64,000 nucleotides of DNA from contig NZ_CP024160.1 of NCBI RefSeq assembly GCF_002736145.1, forward strand, positions 682,001 through 746,000, read 5' to 3'. The DNA comes from Collinsella aerofaciens. GTDB taxonomy: Bacteria; Actinomycetota; Coriobacteriia; Coriobacteriales; Coriobacteriaceae. Made by a program: the position numbers and the translations under genes. The notes beneath the pieces were generated by a model, which was given only the letters and a program-made list of their open reading frames with translations, was not told the DNA's origin and ran no database searches. Of the stretch, positions 9,314 through 17,858 are shown in pieces; within the stretch, counting starts at the first letter, position 1, and every line of letters begins with the position of its first letter.

Positions 9314-9985
9314 ATGGGTTCCATTAAAATCGCTCCGTCCGTCCTTTCGGCCGATATGGCCAACCTCAAGGGAGAGCTCGACAAGATCGCCGGCGCCGAC
9401 TACGTGCACTTCGACGTCATGGACGGCCACTTTACCGGCAACCTCACCTTTGGCGTTGACATCCTCAAGGCCGTCAAGCGCTCCACCAACGTGCCGGTCG
9501 ATGCGCACCTCATGGTGTCGAACCCCGACGAGACGGTCGATTGGTACGCCGACGCCGGTGCCGACATGATCACTGTCCACTACGAGGCTTCCACGCACCT
9601 GCACCGCACGCTCACGCATCTGCAGCAGCGCGGCGTCAAGGCCGGCGTGGTGCTCAACCCCGCCACCCCCGTGTGCGTGCTCGAGAGCATCATCGACGTC
9701 GTCGATATGGTGCTGCTCATGAGCGTGAACCCGGGCTTTGGCGGCCAGAGCTTTATCCCGGGCACCATCGCAAAGCTTCACGAGCTCAAGGCCATGTGCG
9801 AGCGCCATGGCGTTTCGCCCCTCATCGAGGTCGACGGCGGCATTTCTTCCAAGAACATTGCCGAGGTCGTCAAGGCCGGCGCCAACGTGCTCGTGGCCGG
9901 TTCTGCCGTATTTAAGTCCGAAGATCCCGCTGCCGAGGTTGCGCTGCTGCAGAAGCTGGGCAACGAGGCCGCACAGGAGGCATAA
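9314..9985 (+). CDS. rpe: Ribulose-phosphate 3-epimerase
   Basis: Interconverts ribulose-5-phosphate and xylulose-5-phosphate in the pentose phosphate pathway. A TIM-barrel of 223 residues with the family signatures HFDVMDGHFTGNLTFG near residue 33, DAHLMVSNPD, the glycine-rich VNPGFGGQSFIP and the phosphate-binding EVDGGISSKN. The start has AGAAAGG upstream. It sits 18 bp after gpsA and is probably in the same transcript. Confidence 0.95.
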   Translation: MGSIKIAPSVLSADMANLKGELDKIAGADYVHFDVMDGHFTGNLTFGVDILKAVKRSTNVPVDAHLMVSNPDETVDWYADAGADMITVHYEASTHLHRTLTHLQQRGVKAGVVLNPATPVCVLESIIDVVDMVLLMSVNPGFGGQSFIPGTIAKLHELKAMCERHGVSPLIEVDGGISSKNIAEVVKAGANVLVAGSAVFKSEDPAAEVALLQKLGNEAAQEA

Positions 9986-9991
9986 ACCCTT

Positions 9992-11170
9992 ATGACCGCA
10001 GGTCAAAACCGCATACCCGTGAATCTTGACTATGCCGCCTCGACGCCCATGCGCGCCGAGGCGCTCCTTGCGCAGCGCGAATATGACGACAGCGAGCTTG
10101 CAGGCGTCAACCCCAACTCGCTGCACTCGCTCGGCCGCAAGGCCGCCGCGCGCCTGGAGGTTGCCCGTCGCGAGATCGCCCATAGCTTTGGCGCACGCGT
10201 CCGCCCGTCCGAGATTGTACTGACCAACGGCGGCACCGAAGCAAACCAGCTGGCGCTGCTCGGTCTTGCCGAGGGCGCTCGTCAGCGCGATCGCAAGCGT
10301 AACCGCGTGATCGTATCTGCCATCGAGCACGATTCGATTCTGGACAACCTGCCGCTGCTGCGTGCCGCCGGCTTTACCGTCGACCTGGTGCAGCCCTGCC
10401 GCGCGGGCTACATTGAGCCTGCTGCGCTTGTCGAGCTACTAGGCGACGACGTGGCGCTCGTGAGCATCATGGTTGCCAACAACGAGACCGGCGTGGTGCA
10501 GCCCATCCGCGAGCTTGCCGCGGCCGCGCATACCGTGGGCGCCCTGTTCCACACCGATGCCATCCAGGGGTATCTGCACATTCCGCTCGATGCCGCCGAG
10601 CTGGGCTTCGATGCTATGTCCGTCGCCGCCCATAAAATTGGCGGTCCTGTGGCATCCGGCGCGCTTTACGTTAAGACCCGCACGCCACTGCGCCCCCGCA
10701 TTTTTGGCGGTGGACAGGAAGCCGGACGTCGCGCGGGCACGCAGGACCTGCGTACACAGCTGGCTTTTGCCGCTGCCGCCCGCACGTTGGCGCCCCGCGT
10801 GGCCCAGGAGCGTACGACGCTGCAAGCTCTTTCCGACAAGCTTTACGCCACGCTTACGGCTCATCCGCGTATTCATGCCACCATGGGCGACTACGCACAG
10901 GCCGATCGTCTGCCGGGCATGGTCTCCATCTACGTCGACGGCATGGACTCCGAGGAGCTCATCGTCAAGCTCGATGCCGCCGGCTTTGAGGTATCGGCCG
11001 GTTCCGCCTGCTCGAGCGGCAGCATGGACCCGAGCCATGTTCTCAGCGCCATGGGTATTGGCCGCGAACAGGCCCTGGGTGCACTGCGTATCTCCTTCGA
11101 TGACCGTGTGGACCCGGCCGATCTGGACGATTTTGCTCAAGCGCTGCTGTCGATCGTAGGCGCCGCATGA
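9992..11170 (+). CDS. Cysteine desulfurase, NifS/IscS family
   Basis: PLP-dependent enzyme that removes sulfur from cysteine to give alanine and an enzyme persulfide for Fe-S cluster or thio-cofactor synthesis. The PLP lysine is in SVAAHKIGG and the NETGVVQPI segment is conserved. The active-site cysteine is in AGSACSSGSM, in a short loop resembling group I enzymes. Length is 392 residues. AGGAGG lies within the end of rpe. No iscU or sufU gene is adjacent, so the acceptor cannot be named. The stop overlaps the next start. Confidence 0.9.
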   Translation: MTAGQNRIPVNLDYAASTPMRAEALLAQREYDDSELAGVNPNSLHSLGRKAAARLEVARREIAHSFGARVRPSEIVLTNGGTEANQLALLGLAEGARQRDRKRNRVIVSAIEHDSILDNLPLLRAAGFTVDLVQPCRAGYIEPAALVELLGDDVALVSIMVANNETGVVQPIRELAAAAHTVGALFHTDAIQGYLHIPLDAAELGFDAMSVAAHKIGGPVASGALYVKTRTPLRPRIFGGGQEAGRRAGTQDLRTQLAFAAAARTLAPRVAQERTTLQALSDKLYATLTAHPRIHATMGDYAQADRLPGMVSIYVDGMDSEELIVKLDAAGFEVSAGSACSSGSMDPSHVLSAMGIGREQALGALRISFDDRVDPADLDDFAQALLSIVGAA

Positions 11171-11976
11171 TAGTCTCCGAGTTTGAACGTGCGCTGCTGA
11201 CGCGCTACCCCAAGGCGGACGCCGAGGGCTGGGATCACGTAGGACTCTCTGTTGGCGATCCGGCCGCGGAGATCACCGGCGTTGCCTGCGCACTCGATGC
11301 GACCGAGGCTAATGTTCGACGCGCACAAGAAGCCGGTGCCAACGTGCTGCTGACGCATCATCCCATATACATCAAGGCGCCCGAGGCCTTTTGTCCGGCG
11401 GATTCCGCACGCCCCCAATGCAGCGCGGCGCTCTACGAGGCAGCGCGTTGCGGCGTGAGCATCATATCGCTCCACACCAACCTGGACCGCTCGCACGAAG
11501 CCCGTGTCTGCCTGAGCAAGCTGCTGGGTGCCGCACCCGTGAGCTCACTGGAGCACGTGGACGACCCCGAGGCCACCGGCCTGGGCGCGCTTGCAACGCT
11601 CAACGACTCGTGCACGCTGCGCGATCTTGCCACCCGTGCTGTCACGGCCTTCGGCAGCGACCCGCGCGTATGGGGCGAGGCCGATCACCCGTGCCGCACC
11701 GTCGCCATTTTGGGCGGCTCCCTGGGCGACTTCGGAGAGCTCGCCATCGCCGCGGGCGCAGATGTTGTCGTGACGGGCGAGACGGGCTACCACGTGGCGC
11801 AAGACCTTGCCTTGCGCGGGCTGCCGGTGATCTTGCTCGGCCACGACCGCTCCGAGGAGCCGTTCGTTGATATATTGATGAACTCTGCAGTTGACGCCGG
11901 GGTCGACCCCAGTCATGCGATTAAAATACTGAACCCTTGCCAATGGTGGACTGTGACAAAAGGAGAGAACTTATGA
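11167..11976 (+). CDS. Nif3-like dinuclear metal-centre protein (DUF34)
   Basis: Member of the conserved Nif3/YqfO (DUF34) family, which binds two metal ions; its cellular role is unresolved (a GTP cyclohydrolase I activity has been proposed for some members). Visible metal-site elements are LLTHHPIYIK, SLHTNLDRS and VVTGETGYH near the C-terminus. It is 269 residues, the short form without the inserted PII-like domain. The ATG overlaps the preceding stop (ATGA), as does its own stop with the next gene, a strongly coupled trio. Confidence 0.87.
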   Translation: MIVSEFERALLTRYPKADAEGWDHVGLSVGDPAAEITGVACALDATEANVRRAQEAGANVLLTHHPIYIKAPEAFCPADSARPQCSAALYEAARCGVSIISLHTNLDRSHEARVCLSKLLGAAPVSSLEHVDDPEATGLGALATLNDSCTLRDLATRAVTAFGSDPRVWGEADHPCRTVAILGGSLGDFGELAIAAGADVVVTGETGYHVAQDLALRGLPVILLGHDRSEEPFVDILMNSAVDAGVDPSHAIKILNPCQWWTVTKGENL

Positions 11977-12692
11977 GCGCCGGCGCTACGCTACTCAAGC
12001 TGCAACAGATCGATTTGGAGCTCGCCCGCAACAAGAGCGAACTTGCCAATATGCCGGAGCTCAAGGAGCTCGCTTCCAAGCGCAAGACCTATGTGAAGCT
12101 CAAGTCCGAGATGACCAAGCTCTACGCCCAGCGCAAGGATCTGGACATTGAGCTCGACGATCTCAACACCACCGAGATCCAGACCAACAACGCCATCGAG
12201 GCTGCCAAGAAGCGCCACGTCGACGGCTCCGACTACCGCGAGGTCCAGGACCTGGAGAATGAACTCGCCACCCTGGCCAAGCGTCTGGACAAGATTGAGC
12301 ACACCCGCAAGGACGTCGTTGTCGCCCATAAGGAGGCGCTCAACCGAGAGGCCCGCGCGCAGGCCATCATCGCCAAGTTCGAGGAGGGCGTGAAGGCCGA
12401 TACCAAGGCCGCCCGCGCCAAGGCTGCCGACCTTCAGGCTCAGATTGACGCCGCCACTAAAGAGCGCACCGCGCTTGCTGCCACGCTGCCGGCCGACGTG
12501 TTCACCGACTACGAGCGTCTGCTCAAGCAGTTCCGCGGCCTGGCCGTCGAGACCATCCAGGGCAACATCCCCACGGTCTGCCACACCGCGCTGCAGGCAT
12601 CGTCCATGAGCGACCTGAACCACGACGGAAGCGAGATTACGCACTGCCCGTACTGCCACCGTCTCCTGGTACTCCCGAGCAAGGAAGCCTAA
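11973..12692 (+). CDS. Coiled-coil zinc-ribbon protein (C4-type, DUF164 family)
   Basis: About 190 residues of heptad-rich coiled coil followed by a short zinc ribbon, the layout of the CT398/DUF164 family often encoded beside Nif3. Members are thought to act as adaptors in RNA or protein assemblies, but no activity is established. The second metal knuckle HCPYCHRLLVLPS is intact. The first knuckle reads TVCHTALQAS, with only one cysteine, so the ribbon looks degenerate. ATG 11973 overlaps the previous stop and follows AAAGGAGAG; the longer frame is rejected. Confidence 0.8.
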   Translation: MSAGATLLKLQQIDLELARNKSELANMPELKELASKRKTYVKLKSEMTKLYAQRKDLDIELDDLNTTEIQTNNAIEAAKKRHVDGSDYREVQDLENELATLAKRLDKIEHTRKDVVVAHKEALNREARAQAIIAKFEEGVKADTKAARAKAADLQAQIDAATKERTALAATLPADVFTDYERLLKQFRGLAVETIQGNIPTVCHTALQASSMSDLNHDGSEITHCPYCHRLLVLPSKEA

Positions 12693-12694
12693 CG

Positions 12695-13909
12695 ATGACG
12701 GCGGCATCCAACAATTCAATGCAACTTGAGGGAAAAACGATCCTGCTGGGCATTACCGGCGGGATCGCCGCCTATAAGTCGTGCAATATCGTGCGCCTGC
12801 TGCAAAAGCGCGGTGCGCGCGTCAAGGTCGTTATGAGCGAGCATGCCACGGAGTTCGTGGGGCCGCTCACCTTCCGTGCGCTCACCAATGAGCCGGTCGC
12901 GGTTGGGCTATTCGACGACCCGTCTGACCCCATCCACCACATTTCGCTGGCGCAGGAGCCCGATCTGGTGGTCGTGGCGCCTGCCACTGCCAATATCATC
13001 GCTAAGATGGCCAACGGCATCGCCGATGACCTCATCTCCACCACGCTGCTGGCAACGCCGCGACCCATCGTGATCGCACCCGCTATGAACAACGGCATGT
13101 GGAAGGCGCCGGCGACGCAGGCCAATATGGCCACGCTGCGCGACCGCGGCGTGCATGTGGTGGGTCCGGGAAGCGGCTACCTTGCCTGCGGCGACGTGGA
13201 CACGGGCCGTATGAGCGAGCCCGAGGACATCGTCGAGGCCGTCTGCAGGGTGCTCAATCCCGTGCCGCAAGACCTGGCGGGCAAGCGCATCGTGATTACC
13301 GCCGGCCCCACGCACGAACCGATCGATCCTGTGCGCTTTATTGGCAACCGGTCGTCGGGCAAGATGGGCATCGCCCTGGCGGAGGAGGCCGCGCGCCGCG
13401 GCGCCGCCGTCACGCTCGTGCTGGGACCGACTTTGCTCGACGTTCCCCGCGGCGTGGAGTGCGTGCGCGTGCAAACCGCCGCAGAGATGTTGCAGGCGGC
13501 GCTGAGCGCCTTTCAGACGGCCGATGCGGCCATTTGTGCGGCCGCTGTCGCCGACTACACCCCCGCGGCCCCTGCCAACCATAAGCTCAAAAAGGCCAAC
13601 GAACGCCTGGATCGCATCGAACTGGTCGAGACGGTCGATATCTTGGCCGAGCTCTCGCGCCAAAAGGGAGAGCGGTGCGTGATCGGCTTTGCGGCCGAGA
13701 CCGATAACGTCGTGGAGTACGCGCAGCGCAAACTCGCGCGTAAGGGTTGCGATGCCATTATCGCCAACGATGTCTCACGCGCCGATTCGGGCTTTGGAAC
13801 CGACACGAACAAGGCCTGGATTGTGAGCACAACGGGCACCCAAGAACTTCCTGTGCTAACAAAACCCCAGCTCGCAGATACAATTTTGGACTTGCTTCAA
13901 AATTTGTAA
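12695..13909 (+). CDS. coaBC: Bifunctional phosphopantothenoylcysteine decarboxylase / phosphopantothenate-cysteine ligase
   Basis: Two consecutive coenzyme A steps. The N-terminal CoaC flavoprotein half has GITGGIAAYKS, APAMNNGMW with the active-site motif, and the substrate-recognition cysteine region GYLACGDVDTGRM. The C-terminal CoaB ligase half begins near KRIVITAGPTHEPIDPVRFI and includes KLKKAN. Length is 404 residues, typical for the fusion. It closes the long plus-strand gene run; the tRNA promoter begins only 9 bp after its stop. Confidence 0.95.
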   Translation: MTAASNNSMQLEGKTILLGITGGIAAYKSCNIVRLLQKRGARVKVVMSEHATEFVGPLTFRALTNEPVAVGLFDDPSDPIHHISLAQEPDLVVVAPATANIIAKMANGIADDLISTTLLATPRPIVIAPAMNNGMWKAPATQANMATLRDRGVHVVGPGSGYLACGDVDTGRMSEPEDIVEAVCRVLNPVPQDLAGKRIVITAGPTHEPIDPVRFIGNRSSGKMGIALAEEAARRGAAVTLVLGPTLLDVPRGVECVRVQTAAEMLQAALSAFQTADAAICAAAVADYTPAAPANHKLKKANERLDRIELVETVDILAELSRQKGERCVIGFAAETDNVVEYAQRKLARKGCDAIIANDVSRADSGFGTDTNKAWIVSTTGTQELPVLTKPQLADTILDLLQNL

Positions 13910-13917
13910 AAAAGTTC

Positions 13918-13947
13918 TTGCACAAGGACAAAGTTTCGGGTTAATAT
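13918..13947 (+). promoter_or_regulatory. Predicted sigma-70 promoter of tRNA-Pro
   Basis: TTGCAC at 13918-13923 and TAATAT at 13942-13947 are separated by 18 bp, and predicted initiation near 13954 lies about 36 nt before the tRNA. It overlaps no gene and is the only good promoter between coaBC and the tRNA. Confidence 0.65.
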
Positions 13948-13989
13948 ACTCCCTGTTGCGAGCGAGAGCAGAGCAACAAACAAAAGCTT

Positions 13990-14066
<77 letters not shown>

Positions 14067-14075
14067 GAAGTTTGC

Positions 14076-14110
14076 AGGTCAGGCACCTAGTGCCTGACCT
14101 TTTTTGTTTT
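14076..14110 (+). terminator. Intrinsic terminator of tRNA-Pro
   Basis: A perfect 11-bp stem (AGGTCAGGCAC with GTGCCTGACCT) has a 3-nt loop and is followed by a run of six T, then GTTTT. It lies 10 bp after the tRNA CCA end. Confidence 0.93.
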
Positions 14111-14530
14111 AAGCAATTGCTTAGTTTTCAGTAAGCAACAGGGTGCCAAAAATCTACCTGCGCGATAATCGCCTTTTTCGGCTACTTGCGCGTTTTGCAC
14201 ACGCTTGAGCCGATTTATTAACGCGATATGAATCTACATACGCGCAGCAGGTACACGCCGTGAACGAGCGGCATTTATCATGGAGATTTACACAGATACA
14301 GCGACTGTAACGAACAAGCGTGCCGCTGTATTTATTCCAGTAGTTCACTTGATCGGTGGACAAGTTGGCTGTTGCAGCGAAACGCCAAGAGGAATGAGCT
14401 CTACACGAGGACCCCGCAGAGGTAATGGCGGGGGAGTGTGGCAGACGCTCTGAGAGCCGCTGTATGGTCCCATTTTTCCTCAAACTGACCACCTTGCCAT
14501 GAACCTCAAATTGTTCGAGCAATCGACAAA
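14111..14530. other. Gene-free stretch with nested inverted repeats
   Basis: No convincing gene is seen in these 420 bp, although a 122-codon frame is open on the minus strand. The 12-bp palindrome AAGCAATTGCTT is at 14111-14122. A nested foldable region at 14155-14253 is closed by TACCTG/CAGGTA plus CGCG/CGCG (3-nt bulge) and contains TCGGCT/AGCCGA (14178-14183 with 14208-14213). CCCCGC/GCGGGG pair near 14411-14437. This could be a structured RNA or decayed repeat sequence; neither is proven. Confidence 0.4.
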
Positions 14531-14560
14531 AGAAAGGCCCCTGCAGGGTGCAGGGGCCTT
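14524..14560 (-). terminator. Intrinsic terminator of the kinase/regulator/transporter cassette
   Basis: A perfect 12-bp stem (AAGGCCCCTGCA with TGCAGGGGCCTT, loop of 3) is at 14534-14560. Read on the minus strand it is followed by a T-rich TTTCTTTTGT tract, so it terminates transcription coming from the histidine kinase gene, whose stop is about 110 bp upstream. Confidence 0.85.
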
Positions 14561-14670
14561 ACAGTAGATGCAGATGAGACTAGAAGCACCAAACGGGGCA
14601 GACGCAGCACCATCTCGTCGCGGCCTCAGTGAGCGACATATCGCAGTCGAGGTAGACAACGAGGAAGTCG

Positions 14671-16068
14671 TCAGGCCCCGCACAGGGGGACCGCGATGGT
14701 GGCCACCGCGCCGCCCGAGGGGCTGTTGGCGAGCGAGACGGAGCCCCCGTGGGCGCTCGCGGCCTCGGAGGCGACGTGGAGGCCGAGCCCGTAGTGGCGG
14801 CCTCCGTCACGCGAGGAGCGGGAGGAGTCGTCCGTGAAGAGGCGCTCGCAGCCGCGTTCGAGGGCGGCGGGAGAAAAGCCCGGTCCGTCGTCGGCAACCT
14901 CGATGACGAGGTGCCCGCCCGAGACGTCGCAGGAGACAGCCACGCGCGAGCGTGCGTGCTCGGCGGCGTTGGCCACGAGGTTCGCGGCGGCTCGCGCCAG
15001 GGCGGTTCGGTCGAGCGGGGCCTCGGGCGCGCCCGCGACAGCGGGGCCCGTGGCCGCGTCGAGCGTCACGCCTCGCGCCCGGGCGATCTGGGCGGCCTCG
15101 GCGAGGACCTGCTCGCAGAGCTCGGCCGGCCGCATGGGGGCCCTCTCCGCCCCGCCGGACCCGCGCGAGGCCTCGATGAGCAGGCGCACGTAGCCGTCGA
15201 GCCTTTCGACACTGCCGGCTATGTCGCGCGCGGCGGCCGCGAGGTCGGCGTCTTTCTCGTCTTCCAGCTCCTCCGCCACGAAGTCGGCGTTGGCGCGCAG
15301 CACGGTGAGCGGCGTCTTGAGGTCGTGGGCGAGCGACGCCATCTGCTCGCGCTGCCCCCGCTCCGCGGCCCAGCGGGCCTCGAGCGACTCGGCGAGGGAG
15401 GCCCGCATGGCATCCATCGCGGCGAGGACGTCGTTCACCTCGCGCACGTTGGTGCTGCCGACCGCGAAGTCGAGCTCCCCCGCGCCGACGCGCCCCGCCG
15501 CCTCCGCGAGCGGCGCCATCTTGCGCGAGATCACGCGGCTCGCGCGGCGCGCCACGAGCGCGAGCGCGAGCGCGCTTCCCGCAGCGGCGCCGACGAGCAT
15601 GAGATTCTGCGGGTTGGGAAGCAGGCCGGCGAGGTCGCGCGAGACCCACTGCGGCAGGTACTCGCTGGCGAGTGCGCAGGCCCCGCCGCCCTTGAGCGGG
15701 AACGCGGCGTAGGTGAGGCCCGAGCCCCCGCCCTCGATCTCCACTGTGCCCGGATCCGCGGCGAGTGCCGCACGGGCCATTTCCGTCGCGTCCTCGAGCC
15801 GCGTGCCCTCGAGGTCTGTCATCAGCACGTATCCGTCCTTATTCAGGATGAGGTAGCGGTACGCCGTCGGCACGTCCTGCTGTCCGCAGACGCCGTCGCG
15901 TGCCAGGCCCTCCGCGACCTCGCGCGCATTGGCCGGCCCCCAGCTTGCCTCGTAGACGAAGCCCGCGTTGATCGCTGCGGAGAGCGCCATGAACGAGGCG
16001 AGCCACGCCGTGGCGACCGCCGCGAACGCGTAGGCGAAGTAGCGCGCGATGACGAAGGAGAGCGGCAT
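14671..16068 (-). CDS. Two-component sensor histidine kinase
   Basis: Membrane sensor of 465 residues. Transmembrane segment 1 is near residues 5-32, an extracytoplasmic domain of about 120 residues follows, and transmembrane segment 2 is near NLMLVGAAAGSALALAL. A HAMP linker precedes the phosphoacceptor motif ASLAHDLKTPLTVLR. The C-terminal ATPase shows the N box ANLVANAAEHA, G1 VADDGPGFS and GRHYGLGLH. The start at ATG 16068 (GAGGT about 10 nt upstream) is preferred over a GTG at 16107 inside the regulator gene. It presumably responds to an antimicrobial peptide or envelope stress and acts on the adjacent regulator; the signal is inferred only from the transporter neighbours. Confidence 0.88.
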   Translation of the reverse strand: MPLSFVIARYFAYAFAAVATAWLASFMALSAAINAGFVYEASWGPANAREVAEGLARDGVCGQQDVPTAYRYLILNKDGYVLMTDLEGTRLEDATEMARAALAADPGTVEIEGGGSGLTYAAFPLKGGGACALASEYLPQWVSRDLAGLLPNPQNLMLVGAAAGSALALALVARRASRVISRKMAPLAEAAGRVGAGELDFAVGSTNVREVNDVLAAMDAMRASLAESLEARWAAERGQREQMASLAHDLKTPLTVLRANADFVAEELEDEKDADLAAAARDIAGSVERLDGYVRLLIEASRGSGGAERAPMRPAELCEQVLAEAAQIARARGVTLDAATGPAVAGAPEAPLDRTALARAAANLVANAAEHARSRVAVSCDVSGGHLVIEVADDGPGFSPAALERGCERLFTDDSSRSSRDGGRHYGLGLHVASEAASAHGGSVSLANSPSGGAVATIAVPLCGA

Positions 16069-16094
16069 GCCCCCGCGACCTCGCGCCCCGGTCC

Positions 16095-16757
16095 TTAGAG
16101 CTGCCACTTGTACCCCATCCCCCAGACGGTCGCGATCGGATCGGCGCCGGCCTCGGAGAGTTTCCTCCGGGCGCGGCTGACCTGCATGGATATGGCCGCG
16201 TCGTCGGCGTCGCTCTCCCAGCCGAGCACCGCCTCGCGGATCTGCGCGCGGCTCATGACCTGCCCGGGGTGGCGCGCGAGGTACTCGCAGATGGCGTACT
16301 CGGTGGGCGTGAGCGGCACGGTCTCGCCGCCCACGGCGAGGTCGCGCGCCCCGAGGTCGATCCGCACCTCCCCGAAGGAGAGGGCGTGCGAGCGCGGCCG
16401 GCGCTCACGGCGTAGATGGGCCGCGACCTTGGCGCGCAGTTCCGCGGCCCCGAAGGGCTTGCGGACGTAGTCGTCGGCGCCCAGGCCGTAGGCAGCCACG
16501 GCATCCTCCTCGGCCACGCGCGCGGTCAGGAAGACGATGGGCCCGTCGAAGTCCGGGCGGATCTGCCGCACGAGCTCGAAGCCGTCGAGCCCCGGCATCA
16601 TGACGTCGCAGAGCACGAGGTCGAAGCGCGAGAGGTCCATCCCCGGGACCGCCGTCGGGTCCGCCGCCCTGACGACCTCATGGCCGTCGCGGCCGAGGAC
16701 GCGCGCGAGCGCGTCGAGGATCGCCCGCTCATCATCCACTGCCAGTATCCTCGCCAT
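16095..16757 (-). CDS. OmpR-family response regulator
   Basis: Receiver domain followed by a winged-helix DNA-binding domain, 220 residues. Acidic pocket DDE at residues 8-10, phosphoacceptor Asp in FDLVLCDVMMPG, Thr in VFLTARV and Lys in DDYVRKPFGA are all present. The C-terminal domain includes LTPTEYAICEYLARHPGQVMSR and ends in YKWQL. ATG 16757 has a perfect AGGAGGT site; the longer open frame is not used. Lies 26 bp before the kinase gene and probably controls the upstream transporter operon. Confidence 0.93.
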   Translation of the reverse strand: MARILAVDDERAILDALARVLGRDGHEVVRAADPTAVPGMDLSRFDLVLCDVMMPGLDGFELVRQIRPDFDGPIVFLTARVAEEDAVAAYGLGADDYVRKPFGAAELRAKVAAHLRRERRPRSHALSFGEVRIDLGARDLAVGGETVPLTPTEYAICEYLARHPGQVMSRAQIREAVLGWESDADDAAISMQVSRARRKLSEAGADPIATVWGMGYKWQL

Positions 16758-16801
16758 GTTGACCTCCTGAAACTCTCGTCGGAATTGTACTAGCGCCGCA
16801 C

Positions 16802-17050
16802 TCAGCGGTCCAGAGCCCTGCGCGCAGCCGAGGGTGCCTCGGCCGCGTCGCACGCGTGGTAGCGCGCACCCGAGCCGCCGCGCGCCTCGATCTCGAGCCA
16901 GCCCTCGCCGTCCGACTCCCGCCCGAAGAAGATGAGCTGGAGCTCTCGGACATTGCCTCTGTCGTCCGCAGCGTCGAGCAGGGCATTCCCGCCCAGGACG
17001 AGCGCTGCGGAGAGGAGGGCGAGCATGGCGGCAAGCGGCCTCCTACGCAT
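16802..17050 (-). CDS. Small membrane-anchored or secreted protein of the transporter cassette
   Basis: An 82-residue product that starts with MRRRPLAAMLALLSAALVLGG, a signal peptide or single N-terminal membrane segment (residues 7-24). It is followed by a short polar domain (RELQLIFFGRESDGEGWLEIE). Its start overlaps the end of the permease gene by 8 bp, which argues for translational coupling and against a chance frame. I do not recognise the family. Position between the permeases and the regulator suggests an accessory immunity or sensing protein, but that is inference. Confidence 0.55.
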   Translation of the reverse strand: MRRRPLAAMLALLSAALVLGGNALLDAADDRGNVRELQLIFFGRESDGEGWLEIEARGGSGARYHACDAAEAPSAARRALDR

Positions 17051-17858
17051 CTACCCTCCCGTCCTCGAAGCGGCAGAACCAGGCGAGAAGGACGGCGTCG
17101 GCTGCCAGGGTGAGAACGAGGCTAGCGAGCGCAGTCGTGAGGAGAGGGCCCGCCGCGTGTGCGGCGTCGATGAAGGCCTCCACCCCGAGCGACCCCAGGC
17201 GCGCGGGCCAGGCGAGCGGCACCCAGCTCAGGGGCGTCGCTAGGGCACCGGTGAGCTCGCCGGTCATGAGGCCGTGCGCAAGTCCGCCCACTGAGAAGAA
17301 CGCGAGGAGCATACCCGCCGCGCCGGCGCCGATGGCGGCGTTGCGGCCGAGGCGCAGGGCCACGCCGAGCCCCAGCGCGTAGAGGGGCAGGCTGCCCAGC
17401 ACGATGCCCGCCCAGGCGGCCGCAAGCGGAGCGGGCCCGAGCGGCAGGCGCCCGGCGACGGCGAGCACGGCCCCGAACACGCCGAGCGCCACGGCCAGCG
17501 CGCCCGCGCCGAGCGCCGCAAGGGCGAGCAGCTTCGCCGCGACGGCGCGCCCGCGCGAGGGGACCGCCGTGAGGTTGGCGAGGCGCCCGGCAGCGCGCTC
17601 CTCGTCCACGGCGAGTCCGCAGACGATGGCGGACATGAGCGGCATGAGGGCGCCGAGGAACTGGGCGTAGGCGTCCGCGCCCAGCGCCGGGTCCCATCGG
17701 GTTACGGAGAAGTACTCGCCGCAGGCAAGACCGGCTGCCAGGCCGCAGACGAGATGCACCGCCGTGAGCGGGGAGCGCGCCAGGCGCAGGGCCTCGGAGA
17801 GTAGGGCCTGCGAGAGAGTCATGCGCGGCGTCGGGTCGGAGAGTCGTGACATGGCCAT
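17043..17858 (-). CDS. Lantibiotic-protection-type ABC transporter permease (second, MutG/SpaG-like)
   Basis: A polytopic membrane protein of 271 residues with about six hydrophobic spans and little soluble sequence, the size and pattern of LanG permeases that expel lantibiotics or related peptides from the membrane. Its open frame extends far upstream, antisense-free but overlapping the preceding permease, so ATG 17858 is chosen: it overlaps the previous stop as TGATG and follows GGAGAGG. It should form a heterodimer with the preceding permease and use the ATPase encoded first. Family level is a pattern-based judgement. Confidence 0.78.
   Translation of the reverse strand: MAMSRLSDPTPRMTLSQALLSEALRLARSPLTAVHLVCGLAAGLACGEYFSVTRWDPALGADAYAQFLGALMPLMSAIVCGLAVDEERAAGRLANLTAVPSRGRAVAAKLLALAALGAGALAVALGVFGAVLAVAGRLPLGPAPLAAAWAGIVLGSLPLYALGLGVALRLGRNAAIGAGAAGMLLAFFSVGGLAHGLMTGELTGALATPLSWVPLAWPARLGSLGVEAFIDAAHAAGPLLTTALASLVLTLAADAVLLAWFCRFEDGRVDA

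Noticed and set aside
14154..14522. 122-codon minus-strand frame after tRNA-Pro
   Set aside because: No family, no ribosome site, Cys/Ser/Arg-rich composition, and it runs across nested inverted repeats.
14749..16098. 449-codon open frame antisense to the histidine kinase
   Set aside because: Arg/Gly/Ala-rich shadow of a very G+C-rich gene whose H, N and G boxes are clear on the minus strand.
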